Below, piece after piece: positions 35,201-45,391 of a DNA stretch of 64,000 nucleotides (position 1 is the first letter of the stretch; the number at the start of each line of letters is the position of its first letter). Under the pieces are notes generated by a model. That model saw nothing but the letters and a program-made list of their open reading frames with translations. It did no database searches and was not told the origin of the DNA. The stretch spans positions 62,001-126,000 of the forward strand of contig RPFO01001952.1 in NCBI GenBank assembly GCA_009746045.1. The letters are read 5' to 3'. Source of the DNA: Mesostigma viride. Taxonomy: Eukaryota > Streptophyta > Mesostigmatophyceae > Mesostigmatales > Mesostigmataceae. Both the position numbers and the translations under genes were made by a program.

Positions 35201-38200
35201 TAAGATATAGGTGTGCTTTTGAAGAGAAACACAAATGACGCCAAGATTTCTTATCCAAGATGCTTACTCTGAAAATTGCCCTGCTTGGCCAAAGTTTCAA
35301 GTCAGCGGGTGCGCTGTTTGTTGGATGGGTCGGACAGGCCCTAGTCTTAATGGTAGCGCTTATGAGTTTTGTGTGTGATGCCTGGGCTGGTTTGGGCTTG
35401 TTTGGTACTCATACAACCCCCGGCATGCCAGTTAGCCCCAGGCGTATTAAGCTGCATGTCAGGCCCCTTTGTGTCACTTTTGATTGGCGACGGAGACCAG
35501 TGCAGTTGCTGCATGTGTTGATGTTGTTGCGGATACTCGGCCACTTGCTGGCACTTGCCCGCATACCCGCGAGTCCCTCGCTTTCCCGTGCAACGGTGGG
35601 GTGTACCCCGATCCGCATCGATAGGAGTGAGGGGGCGTGAAGTAGGCGCAAACACACTGTGAATGCTTTGCCACCTCTCCAGTTCTTCAGCCTTTCCCCT
35701 GTCAACTGGGCGTGAATGTATGTGGAGCAAGGGAAGGCGGACGCTTCTGCGGCTAATCTTGGCTAATGCTGATTCTGGCAAATACTAATCACGTTTATTT
35801 TTGCCCCAGGTCTGGTGTCGCGGGCGCAAGCACTGCTGGCGGAGCACATCCGCACGAACGCAGGAGCGCTAACCGCCGGGTTGCCATTTGCTGCGGCCAA
35901 GGTGTGCAGGGGTTTGTGCAGCGTGTTACTGAGCATAGTCTGGAGAAAAGATATGAGGGGGACGTTTACCTATGGGGATGAAGGGGCTGGGTTAGTGGGG
36001 GGGGTGGAGGGGTCAGCGGAAAGACATGCTATTCTTTGTTGGCAGCACGCAGCCGTCACTGGGGGGGGGGGGGGGAGTATGATGTTCATGTCAGCTTTGT
36101 CAGTTAGAACAAATGAAGTGTGGGTGAATGTGTAGGCATCCGTAAGACCCCTGTTGTTTCTGGATTGACAGAGCAAAGGCTGCATATGCGCTCCAGTGCT
36201 GTCAGCGACGGTCACGACTGTCAAGCAATGCCACCAGAAAACAAGCAAGAAATCCAGAAGCACCGTTGCTCCATGGCTTAGGCTCGCGTGGCCATAGAAA
36301 ACACCGTCTCTGGCGAGGTAGCCCAGGAGCTGGCGCTGGCCATCAGCCGGGAACCCGTCGATTCGTTGCCAGGGCTGCCCATGGCTCAGACTGTTTTCTG
36401 CTTCCTAAGTAAACCCACAAGTTTGTTAGGGGTGAACTGGGGAAATGCGCTAGTTGTGAGAAGCCTCCTGCCCACTTGGTCATACAGGTACGGTCTTTTA
36501 TGCGGTGCGATTGCCATGGTCAACATCCTCCCTTTCCTACAAGCTCTCGCTATCCAAGGCAACTGGCTATTGAAGGTCATGCCTTCTCTCGGTCCGCCCC
36601 ACCTCGCCCTTCCTCGTACTATCTTGTTCTCATGGGTATAGACTGTCGTCTTTTTCCTGACGTTTGCGGCTGCAGGTGCATCTGCTGCTAGGGGATGGCA
36701 AGGCCGCCGTGGAAACGCTGCGCCCTGCCATGGACAAGGTAGGTGTGGCTGCCGGGTGCTGGTATGGGAAGTCCTTTTCTGGCCTAGCCTACTACTGACG
36801 GGTATCTTGGGACACATTTGCCGCGCTTGTTGGAGGTAGCATGGATTATCTCAATCAATGATAATCATCGATATACCTCATATCATCGATGTACCTCCTA
36901 TCATCGATATACCTCATATCATCGATATACCTCATATCATCGATATGTGTCAATGATCATGGCAAGGCGTGGGAGTGGCAGTTGCCATGATTGGGCAAGT
37001 TTGTTAAGGGGGCGCATGCACGTTGAGAAGAAACCTTCTTGAATGATGCCGTCTGCGCTTTTATTTGCCTGTGGCACCCTCTGCTGCAAGACGTTTTATC
37101 CACCAAATGTTTCACCCTGGCCCTGGACGTGCAGAGGAGGTGATGTGCCAGGATGTGCCGTCCTTGTCGCAGCCGTGGCACAGAGGGTTCTCTCAGTATA
37201 CACGCAGGATACGCCTCTATGGCTGGCCTGTTCCATGTAGTGGTATGGAAGCGTTCAGCCCATCAACGTCCCTTAAATGTGCCCAAGCTTCTCTTCCTCT
37301 CGTCCTCCCGGTGCGAGTGGGATGCTGGTGCTCTGAATGATGCCTCGTGGATACTTCTGTGCCTGGGAAGTGGGATGCCAGGTACTGATTCCCAGGGTAG
37401 TAGTAGCTCGCGGACAGGAAGAGGGAGGGGTCTTGGTGGGGCCATCAGTTTCGGTGTGGTGCGCTCTGAGGCTGCACATCGGTGGGTAGAAGCAAAATCT
37501 ACAACCTTGAGTAGGCAGTCTTTTTTTTCCATTGTACGCTGTCAATCGCATAGCCACAGACGTTACTGGACTTGCTGCTGTGTTATTGTGAGATAGATGG
37601 GTATTAATGCAGGATGGGGGCTTGAGTTCGTGGATGGTAGCAAAGAACGGTGCAGGAGATAAAACGTTTTTGCTTATCCGTCCTGCCGTAGTGTAGTCCT
37701 TGTACAGCACCATGTGGGTAATGCATCGTGGCTCATCAACGGAACTGCATATAATTACCTTTTAGTTAGTGGTGTCTCTTCTCTCTTGGATGACTGTGAC
37801 ACGAGTCTGCAGAAGGATGCCAACTTCAGTGATGGTGTCGTATTCATGCTGCGCCAGCTGCTGAAGGGTTTGGCCAAGCGGGAACCTGCATCGTTCAAGG
37901 TATGCCGTTTGTGGGTTTTGTCTAGGGTGTCCGGTTCGAGCTCAGTTATGTTGGGGATGCCAGGGCTGGTGGCCGAACTCAACTCTCTTATTCTGTTGCC
38001 ATTTAAATCGTTCTCGATCGCATCGATGGTGTTGGGGGTTGGGGGTTCACCCTGGGTATTACCCTTAAAACCCTCAGGCTCCGATAGAAGCCTTTATATT
38101 CTCCTGGGCTATCGGGGGTTAGCATGCAACCTACCCCCATACCCGTCGTCATGGCGGAGCGTGCAGTCGTCTTGGATAGTCCGGATGACGTATTGCTATC

Positions 38201-38929
38201 TGCGACTCCAGCCCTGGGCGAGTGAGTTGCGCCACTTGCCTTCGCGGATGAAGTATCCGCGTAAAAAAGTTCCTCATCGGGTACTCCGTGGCATGCCTTC
38301 AGTGCATGTTCACGCACTTATGATGGTGTTTGTTGTCTAGTAAATTGGTAGGTTAGCCAAACTTTCGTCTGGACTTGTGGCTTTTGCGTGGACTCTTGTT
38401 CTTATGGTGGGCCTGCTTTCTTGAGATGCTTTGAACATGAAGCATAGCTTATCAGCACTACCGTGGGCATGGCCGCAAATCGCCAGTAAAATCAGTTAGA
38501 TGTCAACTTGCTCATCATGGCCTGTCATGTGCGTGGAAGGGGTTGCTGTATGTTGTTCTTGGAAGGTGTTGGCTTTTTATGTGCCAGCATGTTTGATGGT
38601 TTACAGGAGACTTGCCCACAACCACGAACGCATGCCTGAAGTTGATAACCTGGCGCATATGAAGCTCAAGCATTTTTTACGGGTGATGAAATTGGAGATG
38701 CAGGAAATGAGATGCTGACCTTACATGGCATGACCTGCTGTTTATCACGTGCGTGCTTGTCATTTCACAGGAATCCTCCCTCGTGAAAACGATTGAAGCG
38801 TTTGCACCGCAGCTTCAGAGCGCAGCCCTGGGCGCCCCTTCATCTGATGCAGTCAAAGATGTGGTAGAGGAAATGGCAGCTTTGTCCAGCACCCAGTCCT
38901 CCCCTGACGCAGCCGTCACAGCAAAATAA
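28218..38929 (+). CDS. PPR-like helical-repeat protein, putative organelle RNA-binding, 11 exons
   Basis: Exons: 28218-28389, 29348-29520, 30526-30622, 31389-31459, 34139-34245, 35025-35143, 35810-35901, 36282-36317 (end uncertain), 36676-36738, 37813-37899, 38771-38929. All junctions are GT-AG with matching phases, giving 1176 nt (391 aa). The N-terminal 57 residues are low in acid, rich in Arg, Ser, Pro and Ala, like an organelle transit peptide. The rest is helical pairs of about 35 residues. Examples are '[18 protein letters not shown]', '[19 protein letters not shown]' and '[20 protein letters not shown]', the A/B-helix layout of pentatricopeptide repeats. A chloroplast or mitochondrial RNA-processing role is inferred. 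A mitoribosomal or ATP-synthase-associated helical protein is an alternative. The start ATG may not be the first exon. Exon 8 has several possible donors. Confidence 0.65.
29102..29332. repeat. C-run, CT and (CA)n microsatellite in intron 1
   Basis: About 25 C residues, a short TCTCTC run, then about 180 bases of CA/CG-CA dinucleotides, ending 15 bases before exon 2 of the PPR-like gene. It is so close to the acceptor that length changes could affect splicing. Confidence 0.95.
30309..30410 (+). repeat. 25-bp tandem repeat in intron 2
   Basis: Four copies of CCTACCCACCCATCTGCCTG-CCATG with small changes, in the intron before exon 3 of the PPR-like gene. Confidence 0.85.
30806..31003 (+). repeat. 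GGGCGW hexanucleotide repeat in intron 3
   Basis: About 200 bases of GGGCGT and GGGCGA units in the intron between exons 3 and 4 of the PPR-like gene. Three long frames cross it on each strand, as expected for a repeat whose unit is a multiple of three; none is taken as coding. Confidence 0.95.
31902..34103 (+). repeat. 2.2-kb minisatellite, about 95 units of 22-24 bp, intron 4
   Basis: The unit is CCCCCTCGTCTTCACGTGYGTC with five to seven C. Y is T or C and varies from unit to unit. Two units (near 31930 and 33630) lack the CTTCAC part. The whole array lies in the intron between exons 4 and 5 of the PPR-like gene and ends 36 bases before the acceptor. Every full unit contains CACGTG (G-box/E-box). 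Unit length is not a fixed multiple of three, yet all three forward frames stay open for 800-900 codons; these are artefacts. Confidence 0.95.
36862..36952 (+). repeat. ATCGATATACCTCATATC tandem repeat, intron 9
   Basis: About five copies of an 18-19-base unit (ATCATCGATATACCTCAT) in the intron after exon 9 of the PPR-like gene. Confidence 0.85.
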
Positions 38930-39117
38930 AGAATGCGATGTTGGAACTTTGAGATCCAAGTGCAACTAATGACAAATCAACTTGGAATATGGGCAATTTA
39001 TCAATTAGACAATGAGCACAGGCCTGAAGTTTGAGACCTGTAGGTACCATGGAAGTGCAGGCCCAGCTGGCCACCCCGCTTGATCGCCCGTCTAACCTAG
39101 AGCATACACATGATCAG

Positions 39118-39257
39118 CAAATGTAAGTAAGTACTTGCGTGTCATGCGCATGCCTGGGCTTGCCGCGGAGTACTATGCTATAATCTCATTAGAGAAAAGT
39201 GTAGTCACTAGAGGGGGGATATAAACATCATCGGAGCTGTCCTCTACTGTAATGGCA
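39118..39257 (-). repeat. Dispersed repeat family R2, inverted copy
   Basis: Reverse orientation relative to 11159-11345: AAGTAAGTACTTGCGTGTC, then GCCGCGGAGTACTATGC, then CTGTCCTCTACTGTAAT. It is diverged from the other copies. It lies about 190 bases after the PPR-like gene; the gap 38930-39117 shows nothing else and probably holds the gene's 3' UTR. Confidence 0.7.
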
Positions 39258-39810
39258 GACGAGGCGGTAGTGTAGCGGCTATCCTCAGGGGCGAGAACCT
39301 CCACCTGTGGACTTCTACCTTGCTAGCAATGGGCCGTGGCCTGTCCAGGGAGAATTCATTAATTAATTAAACTCGTGCTCCCATTGGGGAGTCACGGAGC
39401 ACCGGAGTGCTTTTAATCCCTGTATGCATGTGTACAACGTGTACCGGAGTGAGTTAATCCCTGTATGTGCACCACGAGCCACGAGTCACGAGCCACGAGC
39501 CACGAGGTAGCAATGACTGACGGCGGAGCTCATAACTTTCAAGTTTGTGCACCAACTTCGGCTGTGAATTATATCACAATCGCTTCGTCTTTCTAAGACG
39601 CACACGCTGATATAATTTTCCGAAGCTATTACGCAATATATGACGAGCAAAAGCTCTTCCACGCAGCCTGGCGAGGCATGAAGCCCTGAAAATATCAAGC
39701 CCTGAAAATATATAATAGGCCATATATATTAAAAATATAATTACTTACAGCAGAGTGAAATCACTCAAACCAAAGCAAACGCCCAGCTATAAACCTATAT
39801 ACAGAGCCAT
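39258..39810. other. Intergenic, short repeats only
   Basis: Contains TTAATTAATTAA (39359-39370, also seen near 10331), a fourfold CACGAGC-type repeat (about 39473-39507) and AT-rich sequence. No convincing gene. Confidence 0.4.
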
Positions 39811-40743
39811 GTCAAACCTATATACAGAGCCTGAAAATATATCTGCAGCTCCGGCTGCAGCTTCGCCCTCAGGTCCGGCAGGCAGCGGCGACACTAGTCG
39901 CGCACTGGTGGTCGCCTCGAAATCGAACCTTACCGGGCTTAATGCCTCGCCCTCTGCATCGCCTGAGCCCTTGGAAACGCAGCCGCCCAGCCGTACCTAG
40001 CTGGTCTGAGCGCGACTTTGACGTTGACAGGTTATTTTCCACCTTTGACGTCGACAGACCCAGCTATTTCGACATGCCACCCATCAAGATCCTGGAGCTC
40101 GTGTTCTATGGGTCGTACGCCTCCCTTCTTGACCTGTGACGGCGCCTCCAAGCCCACCACCGCCACCGCAATGGACCTGACGGCCGGTTTTCTCATCGCG
40201 GACCTGACTACCTTCCCCAACTGGTCCCGAACGCGCCTTCAGCTCGCCGCCCTCTTTACCATCCTTCAGCGCTCTGCCGAAGACCTCTGGGTCCCCTCCC
40301 CCTTGACCGAATCCACCTTCCTCCTCCACCTTCAAGAAGCCATCTCACAGCACGTGACGTGCCCCTAGCTGCAGATGTGGCAGCCGTGGGCCGCACGCCG
40401 GCTGCTGAGCTCCCCGCCATCCCCACCTACCGCCACCGCCACCCTCCTCGCCTCCCCCCCCCCCCCCCCCCCCCCTCCGCCTCGATCCACCAACGACATC
40501 ACCGCCCAGCTCCGCGACATCGACAAGCGCCTCCAGGACAACGCCATCGCCATCGGATGCCTGCAAAACACCGCAGGCATCACCGCCCAGGCGGTGAAGG
40601 ACATTGCCGCCAAGCCAGCCCCCGCTGGCCTGGCTGGCGATGCTCCTTCCGGCACCCAGACCTGGGCGGACATGCTTAAGCAACACACCACGTACCTCCA
40701 CCACCTCCGCCGTCGCAGCACAGCTCCAGCGGCAGACGCTTGA
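39811..40743 (+). pseudogene. Decayed retrotransposon ORF1/gag-like gene
   Basis: Protein-like sequence continues through three or four frames. 39811-40000 starts MSNLYTEPENISAAPA. Then 'SERDFDVDRLFSTFDVDRPSYFD' follows in another frame to about 40139, then 'LTAGFLIADLTTFPNWSRTRL' to 40368. Last comes 40375-40743 with 'ITAQLRDIDKRLQDNAIAIG' (coiled-coil-like) and 'TWADMLKQHT'. The layout of an Ala/Pro/Ser-rich start, a coiled coil and a 'WAD.LK' segment resembles ORF1 of non-LTR elements. A run of about 24 C interrupts the last frame. CTATATACAGAGCC is directly duplicated just at the start. Function lost. Confidence 0.4.
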
Positions 40744-41587
40744 CCTCCGCGAGGAGGCCGAGCTCGCCGAGCGCAGGCTGCCTGTTAAAATTGAGTTCGA
40801 ATTTTATTAAATGATAATTTACGGTAATCAGGTTACAAACTCAGAGCCAAGCCCCCAGCTTAAAATTTACCAGCGCAACCATAGCCATTGCCAGCATAGC
40901 AGCAACAACCGTTGGACCGCTGCAACACAACGCTTGCTTTTGGATCATCATCGTCTGTCAGGCGCCGGCTAGGCTAGCCTACGGCGCTAGGCACCGGCGT
41001 GCGCAAGCCTGGGAACGCATCTAGCACTCACCAATCAGACCACATCTCCGTTACAACACACCAGCCGAGTACCGACCAATCGACGCACACCAGTATCCCG
41101 CCACTTGTTGCACGCCAGCCATGCAGCAGTACCCAGAATCCTAGTCCATACCTCAGTACCGGACCAGTGCTGCACAGCCAAAGTCTAGGGCGTAACTCAC
41201 GAGGCATGACGCACACAGCGTATCTTAAATCGTCGTAGCTCACACAAGCCAAAATTCAGCCGAACCTCAAAATGGCAAACTCCCAATGCGCCGAATTAAC
41301 CCAAACGCCTCGAACCACAAAATGGCCCAGCACACAATCATTAATTATTGTTCTCACGTGACTGCGAGCTGAATCGAAACCTCAAACCAGCCGCTTAGAT
41401 ATAACACCAGCCGCTTTTTCCCGAGCAGTCACACATCCCACCAATCATTACCTCACTCAGCTCGAGAGTAACCAACAGACATCTCATCAGGAAGCACTAA
41501 CACAGGACGCTATGTACTAGGGGAGTCGACACCCCTCACTTGGCGCCCATTCACGCCCTGGCATGGTACAACCAGCATCTGTCAGTA
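40744..41587. other. Intergenic, no gene seen
   Basis: AT-richer, repeat-like sequence without a convincing frame. It probably belongs to the decayed retrotransposons on both sides. Confidence 0.35.
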
Positions 41588-41745
41588 AGTCAAGTAAGTA
41601 AGTAAGTAAGTACTTGCGTGTCATGCGCAAAGGCATGCCACGGAGTACTATGCTAATCTCATTAGAAAAATAATTACACAAAAGTTTAAACAAATATCGT
41701 CTGCATCATCCCCCAACCGTTAAGCACTAGATGGGGATGTAAGTC
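41588..41745 (-). repeat. Dispersed repeat family R2, inverted copy, close to 11159 copy
   Basis: Starts with (AAGT)n and CTTGCGTGTCATGCGCAAAG, then reads as the near-exact reverse complement of about 11203-11340, including ATCGTCTGCATCATCCCCCA. The two copies are far more alike than either is to the 39118 copy, so one or both moved recently. Confidence 0.85.
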
Positions 41746-42150
41746 AAGTAAGCAAGCAAGAATACAAGACTGATCAAAAGACCACCCTCAGCTCCAACCA
41801 CACCCTGAACCGGCCACGGACTTTCACACATCACCAACCACAGTCCCCGCATCCGATCAAGTCCTCAACCCAGGACCATCCCATTGGGTCCCCACCAAGA
41901 TAGAGTACTGATCCAGCCGTACTGGGTCATCCTGAGATGTGCTCAATCCAGGGGTCATTCCCAGCCCACATGTAGTAATGCGTGGATCCCAACGCCTGCC
42001 AGCCTGAAAATTTTCATGCCACATGGTCCATCAGTTGCCAAGATCTATTTCAAACCATCCAGCAGTCCTTGCAGATCCCCAAGAGAGCCCCCCATGACCA
42101 TCCGCAGGAGGCGATACTGGTCTCGCGCCCCAGCGAACAGCTTGGTCAGC
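41746..42150. other. Unassigned flank of the gypsy element
   Basis: No gene recognised. The gypsy LTR begins at 42151, right after GGTCAGC. Because the right LTR runs off the window, the target duplication cannot be checked. Confidence 0.4.
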
Positions 42151-42362
42151 TGTCACGGACGCGCGCTATGTCATCCGGGCGCCCACTATGCACAAGACCG
42201 GTGACGTGCGCAAGGAATTTGTCTTCTACGCATTTTCGACAAAGGCTAGTGACCGGGGGGGGACACTAGCACTTGCAGCATAAGAGCGGACGAAAGTGTA
42301 CGTGCACGCGCGCCGGGCCAGGCACAGCTGGGCGCGCAGCACTGACTTGAGCGGACGGCAGC
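42151..42362 (+). repeat. Left LTR of gypsy element (matched part)
   Basis: Start of the 5' LTR, defined by identity with 63790-64000 (one G more in the run near 42255). The LTR continues to the right, but its end cannot be fixed because the partner is cut by the window. It includes AATAAA at 43143 if the LTR extends that far. Gag begins near 43583, so the LTR plus leader is at most about 1.43 kb. Confidence 0.85.
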
Positions 42363-43582
42363 ACAAGTGTGCAGCGTCGAGAGGATCATACGCGTGTTAG
42401 TGGACAGCTGGAGCTGAAGCTGTACTGCTGGACTTCAACAGCGCCGAGGCTATTGACAGGCCAGGTGTCTTTGTGGTGTAGAATAGCGGGTCAACGTTAT
42501 GAGGACTGGACAGAAAATGGAAAAGGACAATTTGCGGTGCGGAGCCAGATCGCTGGAATGAATGCGAAATCGCTGGCAGCCCTAAAAAGGGATTTCTTCT
42601 AGAAAGGAACGATTAGACGCAATGTTTGCTGGGCCACTCACACGCAAGGTGTGAGCGTGCAGATTGTCTGAAGGATATTATGCTTCGACCTTGCTGGACG
42701 TGACTCAATGTCGGACATTCCCAGGGACAGAAATGCCGGAGCCTCTAGGAGATGAGATCGGCAACAGGGTAGCAATTTAGATTTGTCGGGATGCCTTCCT
42801 GCTTTTGTTGGCATGTGTGGTAGAAAGCCAGGACGGCAACTGGAATGCGGTTTCTATTCGCATGGTTCAGGCAGCAAGATAGTTTTGGCATTCCTGGCTG
42901 GACTGACAAGTGTGGCGTGTGTCATGCGTGTGGCATGACGAATGGTTTGGTTCATAGTCGAAGAGGACTCTCACGCAGCGTGTAGTCTCTTCGAGTCTCT
43001 CGTTAGTGGCCTTCGTGTTTCTCCCTTTCCTTGGGAGCAAGGCCGGTAGCATGTCATGGAGCGCTGCCTAACTGCGGGCTCGTGAGCATGGAGTGCATCG
43101 ATATTGAGACTATCAACGTGTTGTAATTGTATTAACTTTCTCAATAAATCCGCATGTGCGGCTTCATCATCAGACTGTGCAAAGTGTGTGTTGTGAAAGC
43201 ATTATTCTATAGCAGGGGAGGCAATAAGGTGGTCATCAGGCACGAGGGACAGTTCCTTGTCCTCGGCTGAGAGCCCTCCTTTCTTTACTCGAAGAGACTA
43301 CCCGGTAGTCTGCTTCCTTCTGTTCGAAGCCAAGACGTTGGCTTTAGTGTTTAGCAACCATCAGCAGTACAGGGAACGGCCTGGCTGACAGTTTGTAAAG
43401 GAAGTGTCTTGAGACAGATTTTAAGAAAATAGAACTAGCCAGAATTTGCTGGCTCTTGTCTTTTTCTGGCAGGCTAGTCGAGTCGTTATCCTTGACACCT
43501 GTTATAAAGCCTTTGGTTGTTGCTTCTTCTCAGCGAAACCTAGGCTTGTTGGTTCTTGTTTTGCCCATCGGTCAGCTGGTGC

Positions 43583-45391
43583 ATGCCACTGACGCGAGCG
43601 CAGACTCGAGCCATGGCAGATGCAAATAGAGCAGATGCCGACACGTCCGCTCCGGGGTCGAATGGCGGGATTCCTCCCGCCGTACCCGCAGTGGGTGAGA
43701 GTCGCGACCAAGAAGCGCCGCTGAGTATGGTGGCGCTGTTCGCGCAGATGCAAGCGCAGATGCAGCAACAGTCGCAACAGTTGCAGCAGCAATTGGCGCT
43801 GCAGATGCGGGAAGTGACCGACAGATTGGTGGCCGTAGAGGGTCGTCATCTGCAGTCCACACCATGGGACGGGCAGGCATCGATGCCGGGCCCCAGTGGT
43901 GTTGCCGCGGAGCCGAGGGAGCGGGACCAGCCGCCAACCTCAGGTAATGCGGCGGGAAGGGCTTCGATGGAACCGGGGGTTTTGGCTGGGTCGCTAACCC
44001 AACACGACTTGCTTGGTGAGGCGGATGGTCAGCCACGGGGCGAGTATACGCTGGCGCCCAGGCGCCTGCCTTTCGATCAAGCGCGAGACGGATTGCACGA
44101 GGAGAACGGGGCAGGGCTGGCGCGCGCGATGGACCCACACAGGGGTGCACCAGGACGCATGCTGCCAGGCGGGGCCTCAATTCCGTTTGGGCGAGGCGGT
44201 GGGGCGCTGACCGGCGGGTCGACTGCACGGTGGTCAAGTGTGCCAATCGGGCGCATTCCGCCCATGGAGGACATAACCACGCCGCTGGCTTTCCGAGTAC
44301 GGGAGGCAGCACGACCAAGCACGCTGGCGCAGGGACGCGCAGCTCAGCGACCGCCGGAGGATGCCGATGGGGTGCAGTACCCGCAAAGGGTGCGCCTCAT
44401 ACCGGAAGGCGCGAAGATGCCCACCCTACCACGGGTGGACATGCGCGAGAAGTTCTCCACAACCGGCAATCTGGCCACGCTGGCGCAGGCCTACAACGCG
44501 TACAAGTCATGGATTGATCTGCAATACATGACTACGCAAGGCGCTGTAATGCATGAGTTTGTGATGAACAACATGCATTTTTTCTTTCACGGCCTTACGC
44601 TGAGGCGAGTGGCTAGGCTGGTGGAGCAGTGGAGAGAGGTCTCGCTGTACACGCGTCACACGGACGTGTGGTTCGGCTTCGACGGGCGTGGCCAGCCCGA
44701 CTATGACAACATCATGTATGGTGTCGACCCTGCCGAGGAACTGTGGGGCCTCCTTCGCCAGGAATACCCGGTGGAGACCATCAAGGCAGAGCGTGAGTGG
44801 CGCAGTTTCAAGATAGCCGAGGGTGAAACCCCGGAGCAATCTTACGAGCGCCTCATGGAGTTCGCCGGCGAAGTGGAGGACTGGTCCGAAAAGCTGGCGT
44901 GTCAGAAATGGCTGCAAGCGCTAGGCTCCAAGGAGATGGAGCTGCCCACGCCGCCCAACGGCCAGCCGTGGCGATTGCGGTCACTGTGCATTGAGGTCAG
45001 GGCCATGATGCGACGACACGCGCAAGGCCGGATCTCGGTAAGCACGGTGGTGGCCGAGCTGCAGGCCAAGGTCGACGCGCTGACCAAGGCCAAGTCGGGT
45101 GAGTCGTCTGCCACAAGACAAGCGCGCCCGCAAGGCGGCCACGGTGCTAGCAGGAACCAAGGGGGGTCTCGCAACGCCTCATCGCATGATGCAACCCAGG
45201 GTAACGCCGCTGGCGGCAACAAAGACGCTGCCGCCCCGACGCGAGCTGGGGGGGCACGTCCTCACAGACGGGTACTAGGACGGATGCGCGCAAATCGGGC
45301 TGCTTCCTTTGCGACAAGGATGGGCACCTTAGTCGCGAGTGTCCAAGCCGCTGCACGAAGCCGCATGGGGCAGACACGAAGTGGCACCTGA
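43583..45391 (+). CDS. gag: Gypsy Gag
   Basis: The frame is open from 43556. The first ATG after the leader that gives a sensible start is 43583 (MPLTRAQTRAMADAN), with another at 43613. About 600 residues: a Gln-rich coiled coil (about residues 55-95, 'MQAQMQQQSQQLQQQLALQM'), a Pro/Gly/Arg-rich linker, then a helical capsid-like region from about residue 290 with 'AEREWRSFKIAEGETPEQSY' and 'EKLACQKWLQAL', which matches the Retrotrans_gag pattern. The zinc knuckle expected at the C-terminus is not in this frame: it is in the -1 frame from 45301. The frames cross at a run of seven G (45248-45254). Gag forms the particle that packages element RNA. Confidence 0.8.
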   Translation: MPLTRAQTRAMADANRADADTSAPGSNGGIPPAVPAVGESRDQEAPLSMVALFAQMQAQMQQQSQQLQQQLALQMREVTDRLVAVEGRHLQSTPWDGQASMPGPSGVAAEPRERDQPPTSGNAAGRASMEPGVLAGSLTQHDLLGEADGQPRGEYTLAPRRLPFDQARDGLHEENGAGLARAMDPHRGAPGRMLPGGASIPFGRGGGALTGGSTARWSSVPIGRIPPMEDITTPLAFRVREAARPSTLAQGRAAQRPPEDADGVQYPQRVRLIPEGAKMPTLPRVDMREKFSTTGNLATLAQAYNAYKSWIDLQYMTTQGAVMHEFVMNNMHFFFHGLTLRRVARLVEQWREVSLYTRHTDVWFGFDGRGQPDYDNIMYGVDPAEELWGLLRQEYPVETIKAEREWRSFKIAEGETPEQSYERLMEFAGEVEDWSEKLACQKWLQALGSKEMELPTPPNGQPWRLRSLCIEVRAMMRRHAQGRISVSTVVAELQAKVDALTKAKSGESSATRQARPQGGHGASRNQGGSRNASSHDATQGNAAGGNKDAAAPTRAGGARPHRRVLGRMRANRAASFATRMGTLVASVQAAARSRMGQTRSGT

